DNA of 64,000 bases from Atlantibacter sp. RC6 (GCF_014193285.1 NZ_JACHZE010000001.1:124001-188000); one strand, 5' to 3'. Numbered from the stretch's first letter, positions 48,839-61,404 are shown. A program made the numbers and translations. Notes: generated from the letters alone by a model not told the origin.

Positions 48839-50043
48839 TGGCCTGGTATGCCTGGCGCGCCACGACGCCGAATGGCAAATCCGAGCGCGGCACGTTGCAG
48901 GCCGACACGCCGCGCCAGGTGCGCCAGCATTTACGCGAACTGGGGATGACGCCGGTCAGCATAGAGGAAACCGCGGCGCCGGGAGCCGGTAAAGCCGCGC
49001 GGGGGAAAAAGTTCTCCAGCAATTCGCTGGCGCTATTTACCCGGCAACTGGCCACGCTCACCAATGCCGCCCTGCCGCTGGAAAGCGCGTTACGCGTTAT
49101 CGCCCGGCAAACGGAAGATAAAAAATTCGCCCAGGCGCTGACCTCGGTGCATGAAAAAGTGGTGGAAGGCCATTCGCTCTCCGAAGCGCTGGCAGAGTAT
49201 CCGCAAACTTTCGACAACTTGTACCGCACCCTGGTGACCGCAGGGGAAAAAACCGGTCATCTGGGCAGCGTGCTGGATAAGTTGGCGGACTATAACGAAA
49301 TCCGCCAGCAAATGAAGAGCAAATTAACGCAGGCGATGGTTTACCCGATTACCCTCACCATCGTGGCAATTACCGTTATCAGTATTTTGCTGGTTGCCGT
49401 TGTGCCGCAGGTGGTCGGTCAATTTGTCCAGATGAAACAGGAGCTGCCGTTTACCACCCGCACGTTAATTGTGGTCAGCGATTTTTTAACGGCCTACGGG
49501 CTGTATATTCTGGTGGCGATAGTGGGCGGAATTATTGGTTTTCGATACTGGCTGAAAAAAGGCAATAACCGTATGCGCTATCACCGCTGGCAGGTGAAAT
49601 CCTCCCCGTTGCAGAAACTGGTGCGGGCCATTAATAGCGCCAGATACATACGCACCCTGAGCATATTACAGGCCAGCGGCGTACCGCTATTAGAGGCGAT
49701 GATTATTTCGGTGGATGGTCTGGAAAATTTATTTGTCCGCGAACGTTTATTAGAAGCCGCCGATAAAGTTCGCCAGGGCGCAACGCTCAATTCTTCGCTG
49801 GAGCAGACGCAACTTTTCCCGCCAATGATGCTGTACATGGTGGCGTCCGGGGAGGAGAGCGGCGAACTGGGCCCGCTGATGGAGCGGGCGGCGGATAACC
49901 AGGACAAAGGATTACAGCATCGTATTACCCTGACGCTGGCGATATTCGAGCCGGTGCTGGTGATTACTATGGCAAGCGTCGTGTTATTTATCGTGATGTC
50001 GATTCTGCAACCGATATTGCAACTTAACAATATGGTGGGATGA
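48838..50043 (+). CDS. gspF: GspF: T2SS inner-membrane platform protein
   Basis: The 401-residue protein has two duplicated cytoplasmic helical domains (F1: LALFTRQLATLTNAALPLESAL; F2: RYIRTLSILQASGVPLLEAM). It has three membrane spans (about residues 170-190, 222-240, 370-395). It couples GspE to the pseudopilus. It overlaps gspE by one base. Confidence 0.96.
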   Translation: MAWYAWRATTPNGKSERGTLQADTPRQVRQHLRELGMTPVSIEETAAPGAGKAARGKKFSSNSLALFTRQLATLTNAALPLESALRVIARQTEDKKFAQALTSVHEKVVEGHSLSEALAEYPQTFDNLYRTLVTAGEKTGHLGSVLDKLADYNEIRQQMKSKLTQAMVYPITLTIVAITVISILLVAVVPQVVGQFVQMKQELPFTTRTLIVVSDFLTAYGLYILVAIVGGIIGFRYWLKKGNNRMRYHRWQVKSSPLQKLVRAINSARYIRTLSILQASGVPLLEAMIISVDGLENLFVRERLLEAADKVRQGATLNSSLEQTQLFPPMMLYMVASGEESGELGPLMERAADNQDKGLQHRITLTLAIFEPVLVITMASVVLFIVMSILQPILQLNNMVG

Positions 50044-50051
50044 GAAACGCT

Positions 50052-50528
50052 ATGAAAATATCAATCAACGCCGTACCGGCATTACGTCATCAACGTGGTT
50101 TCACCCTGCTGGAAATAATGGTGGTCATCGTTATTCTGGGCATTCTCGCCAGTATGGTGGTGCCTAACTTAATGAGTAATAAAGAGCGCGCCGATAAACA
50201 AAAAGCCGTCAGCGATATTATTGCCCTGGAAAACGCGCTGGATATGTACAAGCTCGATAATCACCGTTACCCCACCACCGAACAGGGATTAAATGCGTTA
50301 GTCACCAAACCGGAATTATCGCCGGTGCCGGATAACTATCGCTCTGATGGCTATATCAAACGGTTGCCGCAAGATCCGTGGGGCAATGATTATTTAATTG
50401 TCAGCCCCGGGGAACATGGTCCTATCGATGTCTTTTCTTCCGGTCCGGACGCCGAGCCGAATACCCCGGATGACATTAATAACTGGTCACTGGATAAAAA
50501 ATCTGGCGATGGGCAGAAACAGCAATGA
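50052..50528 (+). CDS. gspG: GspG: major pseudopilin
   Basis: 158 residues from ATG 50052; an ATG at 50040 overlapping the gspF stop is also possible and adds four codons. The prepilin site is HQRG/FTLLEIMVV, with Glu5 of the mature protein. The C-terminal calcium-binding loop SSGPDAEPNTPDDI and QDPWGNDYL are family hallmarks. GspG builds the pseudopilus shaft that pushes substrates through GspD. Confidence 0.95.
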   Translation: MKISINAVPALRHQRGFTLLEIMVVIVILGILASMVVPNLMSNKERADKQKAVSDIIALENALDMYKLDNHRYPTTEQGLNALVTKPELSPVPDNYRSDGYIKRLPQDPWGNDYLIVSPGEHGPIDVFSSGPDAEPNTPDDINNWSLDKKSGDGQKQQ

Positions 50529-51028
50529 TCGCGCCGCGACAACAGGGATTCACCTTATTAGAGGTGATGCTGGCCATCATGATTTTCGCCAGCAGCGCGC
50601 TGCTGGTGGTGATGACTATCCCTGACCGCAGCGGGCCTGGCGTGTTTGGGCAGCAATTTAAAACCCTGCTGGAATACGCCTCAACGCGGGCCGTTATGCA
50701 AGGCAACATCATCGGGATGGTGATAACTGACCGGGAGTTTTTACTGGTGGAGCTTAATCACAACGAGGTGGCGACAGACCAGGCCGCAGCCTGGCGTCCG
50801 CTGGATGCCGGACGCGTCACTACGCGGGGCGATTTCCCGGAAAATTTGCGGATCTCACTGGTCCCTCAGCGGCTTGCAGAGTCGCTGGCGTCGCCGCCGC
50901 AGGTGCTGTTTTTACCCGATGGCGAGACCAGCGCCTTTACGCTGTCACTCAGCGCCAACGGCGAGCAGCAAAGCTTTGACGTTGTCTCAAAGGGCGCAAT
51001 GCCGATTGCCCTGGTGAATAAGGAATAA
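50525..51028 (+). CDS. gspH: GspH: minor pseudopilin
   Basis: The 167-residue protein has a prepilin leader MIAPRQQG/FTLLEVMLA. A beta-rich globular domain follows (DRSGPGVFGQQF, PQVLFLPDGETSAFTLSL). It overlaps gspG by 4 bp (ATGA). It is expected to sit with I, J and K at the pseudopilus tip. Confidence 0.93.
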   Translation: MIAPRQQGFTLLEVMLAIMIFASSALLVVMTIPDRSGPGVFGQQFKTLLEYASTRAVMQGNIIGMVITDREFLLVELNHNEVATDQAAAWRPLDAGRVTTRGDFPENLRISLVPQRLAESLASPPQVLFLPDGETSAFTLSLSANGEQQSFDVVSKGAMPIALVNKE

Positions 51029-51030
51029 CT

Positions 51031-51405
51031 ATGGCGCACCGTGAATCTGGAATGACATTGCTGGAAGTCATGGTTGCGCTGGCTATTTTTTCTACCGCCG
51101 CGCTGGCGCTGATGAACACCATCAGCGTGAGCACCAACTACACCGGACGGCTTGGCGATGTGTTACGGGCCAGTTGGGTGGCGGAAAATATCATCGCCGA
51201 AGCGCACCTGGCCTCCAATAAATTCAGCCAGGAGATGCAGCAAGGAACGGTGACGATGGGTGGACAACAGTGGCGCTGGCAGGCGCAAATGGTGAAAGAC
51301 GAAGCCGGTAAACCCGCCAATCAGGTCTCGGTTTATGCCGGTGAAGAGAATGCCAGCGCCCTGGTGACGTTATCGGATGCATCCGTATGGAGCAGCGATG
51401 AATAG
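51031..51405 (+). CDS. gspI: GspI: minor pseudopilin
   Basis: The 124-residue protein has the leader MAHRESG/MTLLEVMVALAIFSTAALA, in which Met replaces the usual Phe at mature position 1, common in GspI. Conserved SWVAENIIAEAHL and GGQQWRWQAQM follow. It nucleates the tip complex with GspJ and GspK. It overlaps gspJ by 8 bp. Confidence 0.93.
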   Translation: MAHRESGMTLLEVMVALAIFSTAALALMNTISVSTNYTGRLGDVLRASWVAENIIAEAHLASNKFSQEMQQGTVTMGGQQWRWQAQMVKDEAGKPANQVSVYAGEENASALVTLSDASVWSSDE

Positions 51406-52129
51406 CATGGTTCGCCGCCAACAGGGCTTCACATTGTTGGAAGTGATGATCGCCCTGATGGTGTTTGCGCTTATCAGCATGATGGCCTGGCAAATTATTC
51501 ATGGCGCCATGGAAAACGCCGCCTTTACCGATAAGCAGACAGCGAACCTGAGCCAATTGCAGTTGACGTACAGCCGCCTGGAACGGGATTTCACCCAAAT
51601 GGTGCCGCGTCCGGTTCAGGGTGACGATCGGGCGTTTCATCTGAATGGCGAGGCGCTGGCCTTTACCACCCAGGACAATCTGGCGGCTTTTGGCCGCCCC
51701 GCGGAACCGGATATTTTGCGCGTCACCTGGCTTGTGAATAAGAACACGCTGTGGCGGGAGTTCTCCCCCGCCCTGGATTTAGCCGCCAACACCCAGGGCA
51801 CACGGGTGCCGGTGCTGGAGCATGTCAAAGGGGTGCAGTGGCGCTTTTTCCAGGAGGGTTGGCGGCCCACCTGGGACAGCAAAGCAAACATTCCGCAAGG
51901 TGTTGAGCTGACCCTGACCATGGAAAACGACGAACAGTGGCGCTGGGTTTTTGTCGCCAGCGAGGGATGGCCACAGGAGATCGCCGCCACCAGCGGCGAA
52001 GAGACCACGGCGAGCACGGATCAGCAAAACGCAGACAACGGCACGGCCGCACCCGCAGACAACAAGGCGCAAGCCGAATCAGGCGCGGCAGAGAACAAAA
52101 CCGCATCACCACAAGGAGGCACGCAATGA
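51398..52129 (+). CDS. gspJ: GspJ: minor pseudopilin with a long low-complexity tail
   Basis: 243 residues from ATG 51398, with GGAG 6 nt upstream. The prepilin site is RRQQG/FTLLEVMIALMVFALISM. The globular domain includes RLERDFTQMVPRPVQG and LREFSPALD-like WREFSPALD. After about residue 192 the chain becomes an Ala/Thr/Asn/Gln/Glu-rich tail of some 50 residues, beyond the usual end of GspJ. The tail is AQAESGAAENK-like, disordered and acidic. It overlaps gspK by 4 bp. Confidence 0.93.
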   Translation: MNSMVRRQQGFTLLEVMIALMVFALISMMAWQIIHGAMENAAFTDKQTANLSQLQLTYSRLERDFTQMVPRPVQGDDRAFHLNGEALAFTTQDNLAAFGRPAEPDILRVTWLVNKNTLWREFSPALDLAANTQGTRVPVLEHVKGVQWRFFQEGWRPTWDSKANIPQGVELTLTMENDEQWRWVFVASEGWPQEIAATSGEETTASTDQQNADNGTAAPADNKAQAESGAAENKTASPQGGTQ

Positions 52130-53178
52130 GTCATTCTCGCGAACATCGTCAGCGCGGCGTCGCGTTGCTGGTGGTGCTGATCCTGCTGGTGCTGATGTCG
52201 GTAATGGCCGCGCGTATCAGCCAGCAATTTACCGGCAATCTCCAGCGTATTCAGTATCAGTTAAGCCAGCAGAAACTGCGTTGGGCCATGCTCAGCGCCG
52301 ACAGGCAAATCCGCAGCGCGCTGGAAAAAGACATGGCGGACCCGCAAAAAGCCAGTGCGTTCAAGCGGATCTGGGACCAACCGCTGGAAACGGACATCGA
52401 TGGCGCGGTAGTGAAAAGCGATGTGGTTGACGGGCAAAACTGCTTCAACGTCAACTCCCTGCTCCCCTCGCCCGAGGCCGCCCCTACGGCTGCGGTAACC
52501 ACCACGCCGTCGGACAGCAGCGATCCCAACGCGGGTCTCTCCGAGGAAGCGCAACGTAAAAAAATGGTGGAATTCCTGCTCAACAGCGCCGGGATTAACC
52601 CGATGACCGCCGAAACGCTCTACAAACAGCTGACTGATTATCTGGGTATCGAAAACAGCGATCCCAATACGCCAGCGCCGGATTTCACTCAGGCTTATGC
52701 CTCGCAAAAACCGCCGCGCGTTCCGGCGCGTCAGATGATGGTTTCTATCAGCGAGATGAAACTGCTGCCCGATTTCCCGGTTGGCTATTACCCACGGGTG
52801 GCGAAGCTGTTTTGCGCATTACCCTCCACCAAAACAGCGGTGAATGTGAATACCCTGGAGCGCGACCAGGCCGCGCTGCTCTCGGCGATGTTCTTCGGCA
52901 GCCTGACGCCGGAAGACGTGATGCGCCTTATCGATCAGCGCCCGGAAACCGGCTGGGAAACGGTGGACAGCTTCAAAGAGCAGCTCGAAAAACAATTTCC
53001 GGTGAAAAGCCAGTCGGTGGATCTGGGCGCGTACATCACCACCACCAGCCATTTTTTTACTGTGTATCACAGCGGGAAGACGGATGCGTTAACGCTTCGC
53101 AGCGCTGACTCTCTGTATATCAATGCGGACGCGGGCAGCCAGTTGCTGTGGTCCCGCCGCTATCGCCTTGTCGATTAA
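52126..53178 (+). CDS. gspK: GspK: minor pseudopilin, tip protein
   Basis: 350 residues from ATG 52126, behind a perfect AGGAGG. The leader is SREHRQRG/VALLVVLILLVLMSVMA, lacking Glu5 as is normal for GspK. A large alpha-helical insert and the repeated KLLPDFPVGYYPRVAKLF and RPETGWETVDSFKEQL segments are typical. It caps the pseudopilus. The in-frame extension upstream lies inside gspJ. Confidence 0.94.
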   Translation: MSHSREHRQRGVALLVVLILLVLMSVMAARISQQFTGNLQRIQYQLSQQKLRWAMLSADRQIRSALEKDMADPQKASAFKRIWDQPLETDIDGAVVKSDVVDGQNCFNVNSLLPSPEAAPTAAVTTTPSDSSDPNAGLSEEAQRKKMVEFLLNSAGINPMTAETLYKQLTDYLGIENSDPNTPAPDFTQAYASQKPPRVPARQMMVSISEMKLLPDFPVGYYPRVAKLFCALPSTKTAVNVNTLERDQAALLSAMFFGSLTPEDVMRLIDQRPETGWETVDSFKEQLEKQFPVKSQSVDLGAYITTTSHFFTVYHSGKTDALTLRSADSLYINADAGSQLLWSRRYRLVD

Positions 53179-53191
53179 AAGGAATGCGCGC

Positions 53192-54358
53192 ATGAAAGAA
53201 GCATTACTCATCAGGCCAGGCTCGACACCCGAAGAGGTTGTCTGGTGGTGCGTTCTGGGATCGCCGGAACCCCCGGCGCAGCTTCAGGGATGGGCGCAGT
53301 TAAGCGAATTGTCCGGGCACCCGCTCGCCAAATCGGTATGCCTGCTGATCCCGGCCAGCGAGGCGATTTTTCGGGATTTTACCCTGGTGAAAAAAGGGCC
53401 ATTCAGCCAGATGCCGCAGTTTAGCTGGCTGGCTGAAGAGACGCTAATGGGTGATGTGGAAGATCTGCACTGGACCGTGGTGCGCAAAGTCGCTAATCAG
53501 GTGGTTGCCGTCGCGGTCAACGCCACGCAGCTGCAACGCTGGATCGATGCCTGCCGCGACGCCGGGTTGGAGCCCATCAAAGCCATCCCGGACGCCCTGT
53601 TGCTGCCGCTTAATAACGATGGAGCAACCCTGGTTGCGCTGGACGATCAGTGGTGGATCCGCCAGAGCGAAGCGCAAGCGACAGTGATTGGTGCGCCGTT
53701 ATTGCCTGTGGTCTTTGAACGCCTCGGTGAAGGCAATCACCAGTGCTATGGCGCCATGCCCGCCAACTTCAGCACGGCGGTTGAGCCCAATCCCTGGCAG
53801 CACCCGCTGCTGCTGATCCAACCGGAACTGCGCGCCAAAAAACTCAATTTGCTGCACGGTCCGTTCGGCCAGCAGGCAGATTTGAAAGATGAAATGCGCC
53901 GCTGGCGCAAGCCGCTGATCGGCACCCTGGTACTGGCGCTGCTGCTTAGCTTGCTGCCCCAGCTTGCCAATTTATGGCAGGTGAAAACCCACCAGAAAGA
54001 GGCAGAACAACAAGTTCAGGTGCTGTTTAGCGACTATTTTCCCAAAGCGAAATTCACCACCAATCTGAAGTACCACTTTACCCAGCAGCTGAAAAATCCG
54101 CCGCGCGATTTTTTCTTTGATATCGCTCAGTTAGATCGGGCGCGAAGTGCTTTCAATGACATCCAGATGGGCGTCATTAGTTACCAGGGCGCGCAGCGCA
54201 GCTTCACGGTGAAGGTTACCGCGCCCAGTAAAGCGCGCGTTGAAGCGTTTGTCAGCCAGGCCAAACCCACTTTCATCTTTGAGATTGAGGGCGGTCAGGA
54301 GAATGCGGCAGAGAAGACCTTCTCCGCCGTTCTGAAAAGTCAGGCAGGTAAAAAATGA
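53192..54358 (+). CDS. gspL: GspL: T2SS inner-membrane assembly protein
   Basis: 388 residues from ATG 53192, behind AAGGAA. An actin-like cytoplasmic domain (about residues 1-235, with LIRPGS and WLAEETLMGD) binds GspE. One membrane span (about 245-262) and a ferredoxin-like periplasmic domain follow. It anchors the ATPase to the platform. It overlaps gspM by 4 bp. Confidence 0.94.
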   Translation: MKEALLIRPGSTPEEVVWWCVLGSPEPPAQLQGWAQLSELSGHPLAKSVCLLIPASEAIFRDFTLVKKGPFSQMPQFSWLAEETLMGDVEDLHWTVVRKVANQVVAVAVNATQLQRWIDACRDAGLEPIKAIPDALLLPLNNDGATLVALDDQWWIRQSEAQATVIGAPLLPVVFERLGEGNHQCYGAMPANFSTAVEPNPWQHPLLLIQPELRAKKLNLLHGPFGQQADLKDEMRRWRKPLIGTLVLALLLSLLPQLANLWQVKTHQKEAEQQVQVLFSDYFPKAKFTTNLKYHFTQQLKNPPRDFFFDIAQLDRARSAFNDIQMGVISYQGAQRSFTVKVTAPSKARVEAFVSQAKPTFIFEIEGGQENAAEKTFSAVLKSQAGKK

Positions 54359-54834
54359 AACAGAAGCTGAACGCCTGGTTTAACGCGCGCAACGGGCGCG
54401 AAAAAATGATGGTGCTGATGATGGTGTTCGCCTTGTTATGGGTGGCGTTTTTCTATGGCATCTGGCTCCCGCTTCAAAGCGCGATTGACGATGGGAAAGC
54501 CGCCATCGAGCGGGCTAACAGCACGCAAACCTGGATGCAGCAGCAGGTGGTGGAGAACGATTTACGGGTACAACGGGCGCGGGTCGCTAATCCGCAGCAG
54601 GCAATTAACAACAGCCTGAAGCAGAGCAATATTCCACACACGCCGTTGGCGGTTCAGGGCCAGAAGGCGACCGTCACACTCGAGCCTGTCTCCTTCGCCG
54701 CGTTTTATCAGTGGTATGTGATGCTCAACCGCACAGCGGGTGTCCAGATAGACAGCGTACAGTTGACGCCGCTGGGCAAAGACGACAGCGCCCTGAAAAT
54801 TGATGTCACGTTGTTCTGGGGGAAAGCCGCATGA
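54355..54834 (+). CDS. gspM: GspM: T2SS inner-membrane assembly protein
   Basis: The 159-residue protein has a cytoplasmic start containing ARNGREKMM and one span (about residues 20-40). A coiled-coil segment and a ferredoxin-like periplasmic domain (FAAFYQWYVMLNR, VDSVQLTPL-like IDSVQLTPL) follow. It partners GspL and, normally, GspC. It overlaps gspO by 4 bp; gspN is not present between them. Confidence 0.93.
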   Translation: MKQKLNAWFNARNGREKMMVLMMVFALLWVAFFYGIWLPLQSAIDDGKAAIERANSTQTWMQQQVVENDLRVQRARVANPQQAINNSLKQSNIPHTPLAVQGQKATVTLEPVSFAAFYQWYVMLNRTAGVQIDSVQLTPLGKDDSALKIDVTLFWGKAA

Positions 54835-55634
54835 ATACGCCCCAGCAGCTGTTTATGATGATGCGTGAAGAGTACAGCTTACTGTTTTTTGCCCAGTGCA
54901 TGCTGCTGGGGGCGATCATCGGCAGCTTTCTGGGCATGGTGATTTCCCGGGGGCCGGGGCTGGCGCAATCGGAAACCGGCGTGATTTATCAGCTCTCTTT
55001 TCCGGCGTCCCATTGTCATCATTGTCAACGGACATTGCGCTGGTGGGAAAATATTCCGCTGGTAAGTTGGTTTTTATTACGCGGACGTTGTCATTCATGT
55101 GGCGAGCCTATTCCCGGTTGGATACCTGGCGTGGAAATAATCAGCGCCCTACTGTTCACGGTGATCGCGTTAATATTCCATCGACCGCTGGATATTTTCG
55201 CCGGCTGGCTGTTGGTGAGCTTTTTAATCATATTAAGCGTGATGGACTGGAAATATTTCTTATTACCCGACATGTTCACCCTGCCACTTTTATGGATGGG
55301 ATTGTTATTTAATACCGCCACCGGCTCTGTGGCATTAAGCGATGCGATTATTGGCGCAGCGGCGGGATATCTCTCTTTATGGAGCCTTTACTGGCTGTTC
55401 CGTTTACTGATGAAAAAAGAGGCGCTGGGTTATGGCGACTTCAAGCTGCTGGCGGCGCTCGGGGCCTGGCTTGGCTGGCAGGCGATCCCGTATATCTGCA
55501 TTATCGCCAGTTGTACCGGGCTGTTGTTTGCCGCCAGTTACCAACGTCGCGACAATACCCAGCCATTTCCTTTCGGCAGTTATTTAAGTTTTGCGGGTTT
55601 ATGGGTGTTTATTTTTTACCACTATAGCGGTTGA
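54831..55634 (+). CDS. gspO: GspO: prepilin peptidase/methyltransferase
   Basis: The 267-residue polytopic aspartic protease cleaves and N-methylates pseudopilins GspG-K. The N-terminal zinc cysteines are C62/C65 and C87/C90. The catalytic aspartates are D139 in SVMDWKYFLLPD and D203 in GYGDFKLLAALG. It is last of the gsp operon. No clear terminator follows before the first chitinase gene, which starts 231 bp downstream. Confidence 0.95.
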   Translation: MNTPQQLFMMMREEYSLLFFAQCMLLGAIIGSFLGMVISRGPGLAQSETGVIYQLSFPASHCHHCQRTLRWWENIPLVSWFLLRGRCHSCGEPIPGWIPGVEIISALLFTVIALIFHRPLDIFAGWLLVSFLIILSVMDWKYFLLPDMFTLPLLWMGLLFNTATGSVALSDAIIGAAAGYLSLWSLYWLFRLLMKKEALGYGDFKLLAALGAWLGWQAIPYICIIASCTGLLFAASYQRRDNTQPFPFGSYLSFAGLWVFIFYHYSG

Positions 55635-55865
55635 ACAGTAGCAATTCTGGATTAAATCAGCAAAGGGATTCCAGCGGGCCAATAAGCATTCGCAATGAAA
55701 ACGCTTTTATTGGTAATCACTATCGCTTATTCGAGGAGAACGCGAGCACAAAAAACATTCTGAATTAGTTGAAGGGTTTAAAAGACAAGTCGTTCAGTTA
55801 CATGCTTTCTCTGTTTTTAACAGAAAACGGCAAGCCTGAAATTTCACTGAATACGGGGCTATTGA

Positions 55866-58592
<2,727 letters not shown>

Positions 58593-58797
58593 CCAGACAC
58601 GAAGGCGTGTTGCGCCACGACACGCACGCCTGAATGTTGGCAATGCCGCCGCGACGTAGCCTGCGCGTCGGCAGAGGTTATGACCAGTCAGGTCACGGGC
58701 GGCGCAGTGGAGGTTTCACTGCGTCGCTCGCCCAACCCGTCGGCACCTTACGTCAGGCATGTGCTCATTCACAGAGTAAAACCATTAAGGTCATCCT

Positions 58798-61392
58798 ATG
58801 AAAAGAAAAGCTCTCGCCACAGCCATCAGCGTCGTTTGCCTGTGCAGTATGGCCGCTCCCGCCTGTGCTCTGGAAGCCTGGAGCGGACAGGAAGGCGGCG
58901 ATACCTATCAGGTAATTTTTGCCGGTAATGTCTATAGCAACGAATGGTGGGTGGGCGCCAGCAACTGCCCCACCTCTGACGATCCCAGTAACCCATGGCG
59001 GCAGCAACGCGCCGCCACCGCGCAGGAAATAAGCCAGTACGGCAACCCGTCCAACTGCGATATCTCGAATGGCGCGCCGGCGGCGAAACTCCCTGAGTTC
59101 AACAGCGCGCAAAGTTATGCCAAAGACGACAAAGTCGCCGTGGGCGGCGTGAGTTATAAAGCGCTGACCAACATTGGCGCTTCGACGTTTGCCCCGGGCC
59201 AGCCCAATCCCTGGATGGCCTATGTTCCCGTCCCGCAGTGGGAGCCCAATAAAGTTTACGATGGCGGCGATATCGTGTTGATTAACGGACAGGGTTATAA
59301 ATCCCTGTTCTACAATATCGGCGTCGATCCATCTAAAGAGGAGCATCAGAACCCGACCGGTGACAATGCTCAACCGTGGCAACCGCTTGGCACCATCAAA
59401 GTCTGGACCGATCAGGAAGTCGCCAACGCCCAGGATTTGAACCTGCAAACACTCTATCCTGCCGGTTCGCTGGTGAAATTCCAGGGGCAGCCATACGTTT
59501 CGCTGGCCAATGTTCAGCAGGTGCGGCCAAGCGATCCGTCTCCCTGGGGCATTTATATCGACTGGGCCGGAACCAAAGAGCGCGTGGGTACGCCAAAATA
59601 TGAGTGGCCCGCCCACGTCTATGCGCCCTATGTCGACTTTACCCTGAACACCATCCCGGACCTTGCCTCGCTGGCGTTGAGCAAAAAGATCACCCACTAC
59701 ACCATGGCCTTTGTGGTCGCCAAAGATGCGAATACCTGTCTGCCCACCTGGGGGACGGCTTACAACATCAATGACTATACCCAATACAGCAAAATCAAGG
59801 CGCTGCGTGAAGCTGGCGGGGATATTCAGGTGTCTATCGGCGGCGCAAACAACTCGCCGCTGGCCGCAGCCTGTAAGAACGTCAACGATCTCCAGACTCA
59901 CTACTACGATATTGTCGATAACCTGAACCTGAAAGTGCTCGACTTCGATATCGAAGGGAACTGGGTGGCCGACCATGAGTCAATCCAGCGCCGTAATGAA
60001 GCGCTGAAAATCGTTCAGGAGCGCTGGAAAAAAGAGGGCCGTAAAGTGGGGCTGGTGTTTACCCTGCCGATCCTGCCCACGGGCTTAACCCCGGAGGGCA
60101 TCTACGTGCTGGAAGACGCCAAAGCCAAAGGCGTCGAGCTCACCGGTATTAACGTCATGACCATGGACTATGGCAACACGGTTTGCCAGTCGTCCGGTAA
60201 AGAGGGCCAGAATATTCACGGTAAATGCGCGACATCAGCCGTGGATAATCTGTTCCAGCAGGTGAAGAAGATTTGGCCTGAGAAGAGCGACAGCGAAGTC
60301 AACGGCATGTTAGGCACGACGCCGATGATTGGCTATAACGATGTGCAGGGGGAGACCTTTTATCTCTCCGATGCCCATCTGGTAATGCAGCAGGCGCAGG
60401 ATCGTAAAATCGGCATGATCGGCATCTGGTCAATGGCGCGCGACCAGCCCGGCCAGCAGGGTTATGTCGGCCCCGAGAACAGCGGCCTCACGACTCAACA
60501 GGCCCCTTTGTACGCTTTTAGCGACGTCTTTTCACCCTTCACGGTGGCAAGCGGCGCGAACACCGGCGGCGGCGGCGGAAGCCAACCTACGCCAACACCA
60601 ACACCGGAGCCAACGCCGTCAAATACCCCGCCGGTGGCTAACGCAGGCGTGAGTCAGACGATTGAGGGCGCGCAAACCGTTACCCTGGATGGTTCCGGCT
60701 CTAGCGACGCCGACGGGAATGCGCTGACCTATCAGTGGACGCAAACCGCAGGGCCGAGCGTCACGCTCACCAATGGTAATCAGGCGCGCGCGACCTTTAC
60801 CCTCCCCTCGGCTACTCGCGCAACCTATACCTTCCGTCTGACGGTCAGCGACGGTCAAAGCAGCGCGTATGCCGATACCACCGTAACGGTTCTGGAAGCC
60901 GCGCAGCCGGTGAAACCGACCATCACCCTCGCGCCTACCTTCCAGACGCAAAGCGGGAATTCGATCGTGATCACCGCCAGCGCCGCCGATGCTGACAGTA
61001 CCAGCGCCCAGTTGAACTGGAGTTGGACGCTGCCGTCAGGTATCGGCCAGGTCACGGGCCAGACCACTAACACCCTGACCATCACCGCCCCATCGGTAAC
61101 GGCGATCCAGTCTTATCCGTTAACGGTACGGGTGACCGACCAGAGCGGGCTTAGCGACACGGCAGCGACCGTGCTGCAAGTGAGCCCTGTGGCGACACCG
61201 TCGGGCGGCGACTACCAGTACGTCTACCCACAAAACATCAACCAGTATAAAGGCGGCACACGCGTCAAAGCCAAAGATGGCGGCATTTACGAGTGTAAAC
61301 CGTTCCCGTATTCAGGATGGTGTAAAGGCGCAGCCTGGGCTTATGCGCCGGGTGAAGGCCAGAACTGGAAAGACGCCTGGATCAAACGTTAA
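58798..61392 (+). CDS. Second GH18 chitinase with N-terminal chitin-binding modules
   Basis: 864 residues. A signal peptide (1-25, PACA/L) is followed by CBM5-like segments (about 26-60, 98-150, 152-200, with NEWWVG, YDGGDIV and YKSLF). A compact GH18 domain of the bacterial ChiD/E. coli ChiA type lies at about 270-600. Its catalytic motif is LDFDIEG, with Glu386. Then come a Pro/Thr linker, two PKD-like domains (about 605-800), and a small C-terminal Cys/Trp-rich domain (YECKPFPYSGWCKGA, WKDAWIK) likely to bind chitin. E. coli ChiA, a known T2SS substrate, has related architecture. The two chitinases differ in fold subtype, so they are probably complementary. Confidence 0.92.
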   Translation: MKRKALATAISVVCLCSMAAPACALEAWSGQEGGDTYQVIFAGNVYSNEWWVGASNCPTSDDPSNPWRQQRAATAQEISQYGNPSNCDISNGAPAAKLPEFNSAQSYAKDDKVAVGGVSYKALTNIGASTFAPGQPNPWMAYVPVPQWEPNKVYDGGDIVLINGQGYKSLFYNIGVDPSKEEHQNPTGDNAQPWQPLGTIKVWTDQEVANAQDLNLQTLYPAGSLVKFQGQPYVSLANVQQVRPSDPSPWGIYIDWAGTKERVGTPKYEWPAHVYAPYVDFTLNTIPDLASLALSKKITHYTMAFVVAKDANTCLPTWGTAYNINDYTQYSKIKALREAGGDIQVSIGGANNSPLAAACKNVNDLQTHYYDIVDNLNLKVLDFDIEGNWVADHESIQRRNEALKIVQERWKKEGRKVGLVFTLPILPTGLTPEGIYVLEDAKAKGVELTGINVMTMDYGNTVCQSSGKEGQNIHGKCATSAVDNLFQQVKKIWPEKSDSEVNGMLGTTPMIGYNDVQGETFYLSDAHLVMQQAQDRKIGMIGIWSMARDQPGQQGYVGPENSGLTTQQAPLYAFSDVFSPFTVASGANTGGGGGSQPTPTPTPEPTPSNTPPVANAGVSQTIEGAQTVTLDGSGSSDADGNALTYQWTQTAGPSVTLTNGNQARATFTLPSATRATYTFRLTVSDGQSSAYADTTVTVLEAAQPVKPTITLAPTFQTQSGNSIVITASAADADSTSAQLNWSWTLPSGIGQVTGQTTNTLTITAPSVTAIQSYPLTVRVTDQSGLSDTAATVLQVSPVATPSGGDYQYVYPQNINQYKGGTRVKAKDGGIYECKPFPYSGWCKGAAWAYAPGEGQNWKDAWIKR

Positions 61393-61404
61393 GTTGTTCC
61401 CTCT

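Noticed and set aside
58593..58797. Hairpin CGCAGTG/CACTGCG between the chitinase genes as a terminator
   Set aside because: No T-run follows on either side; it was left unannotated.
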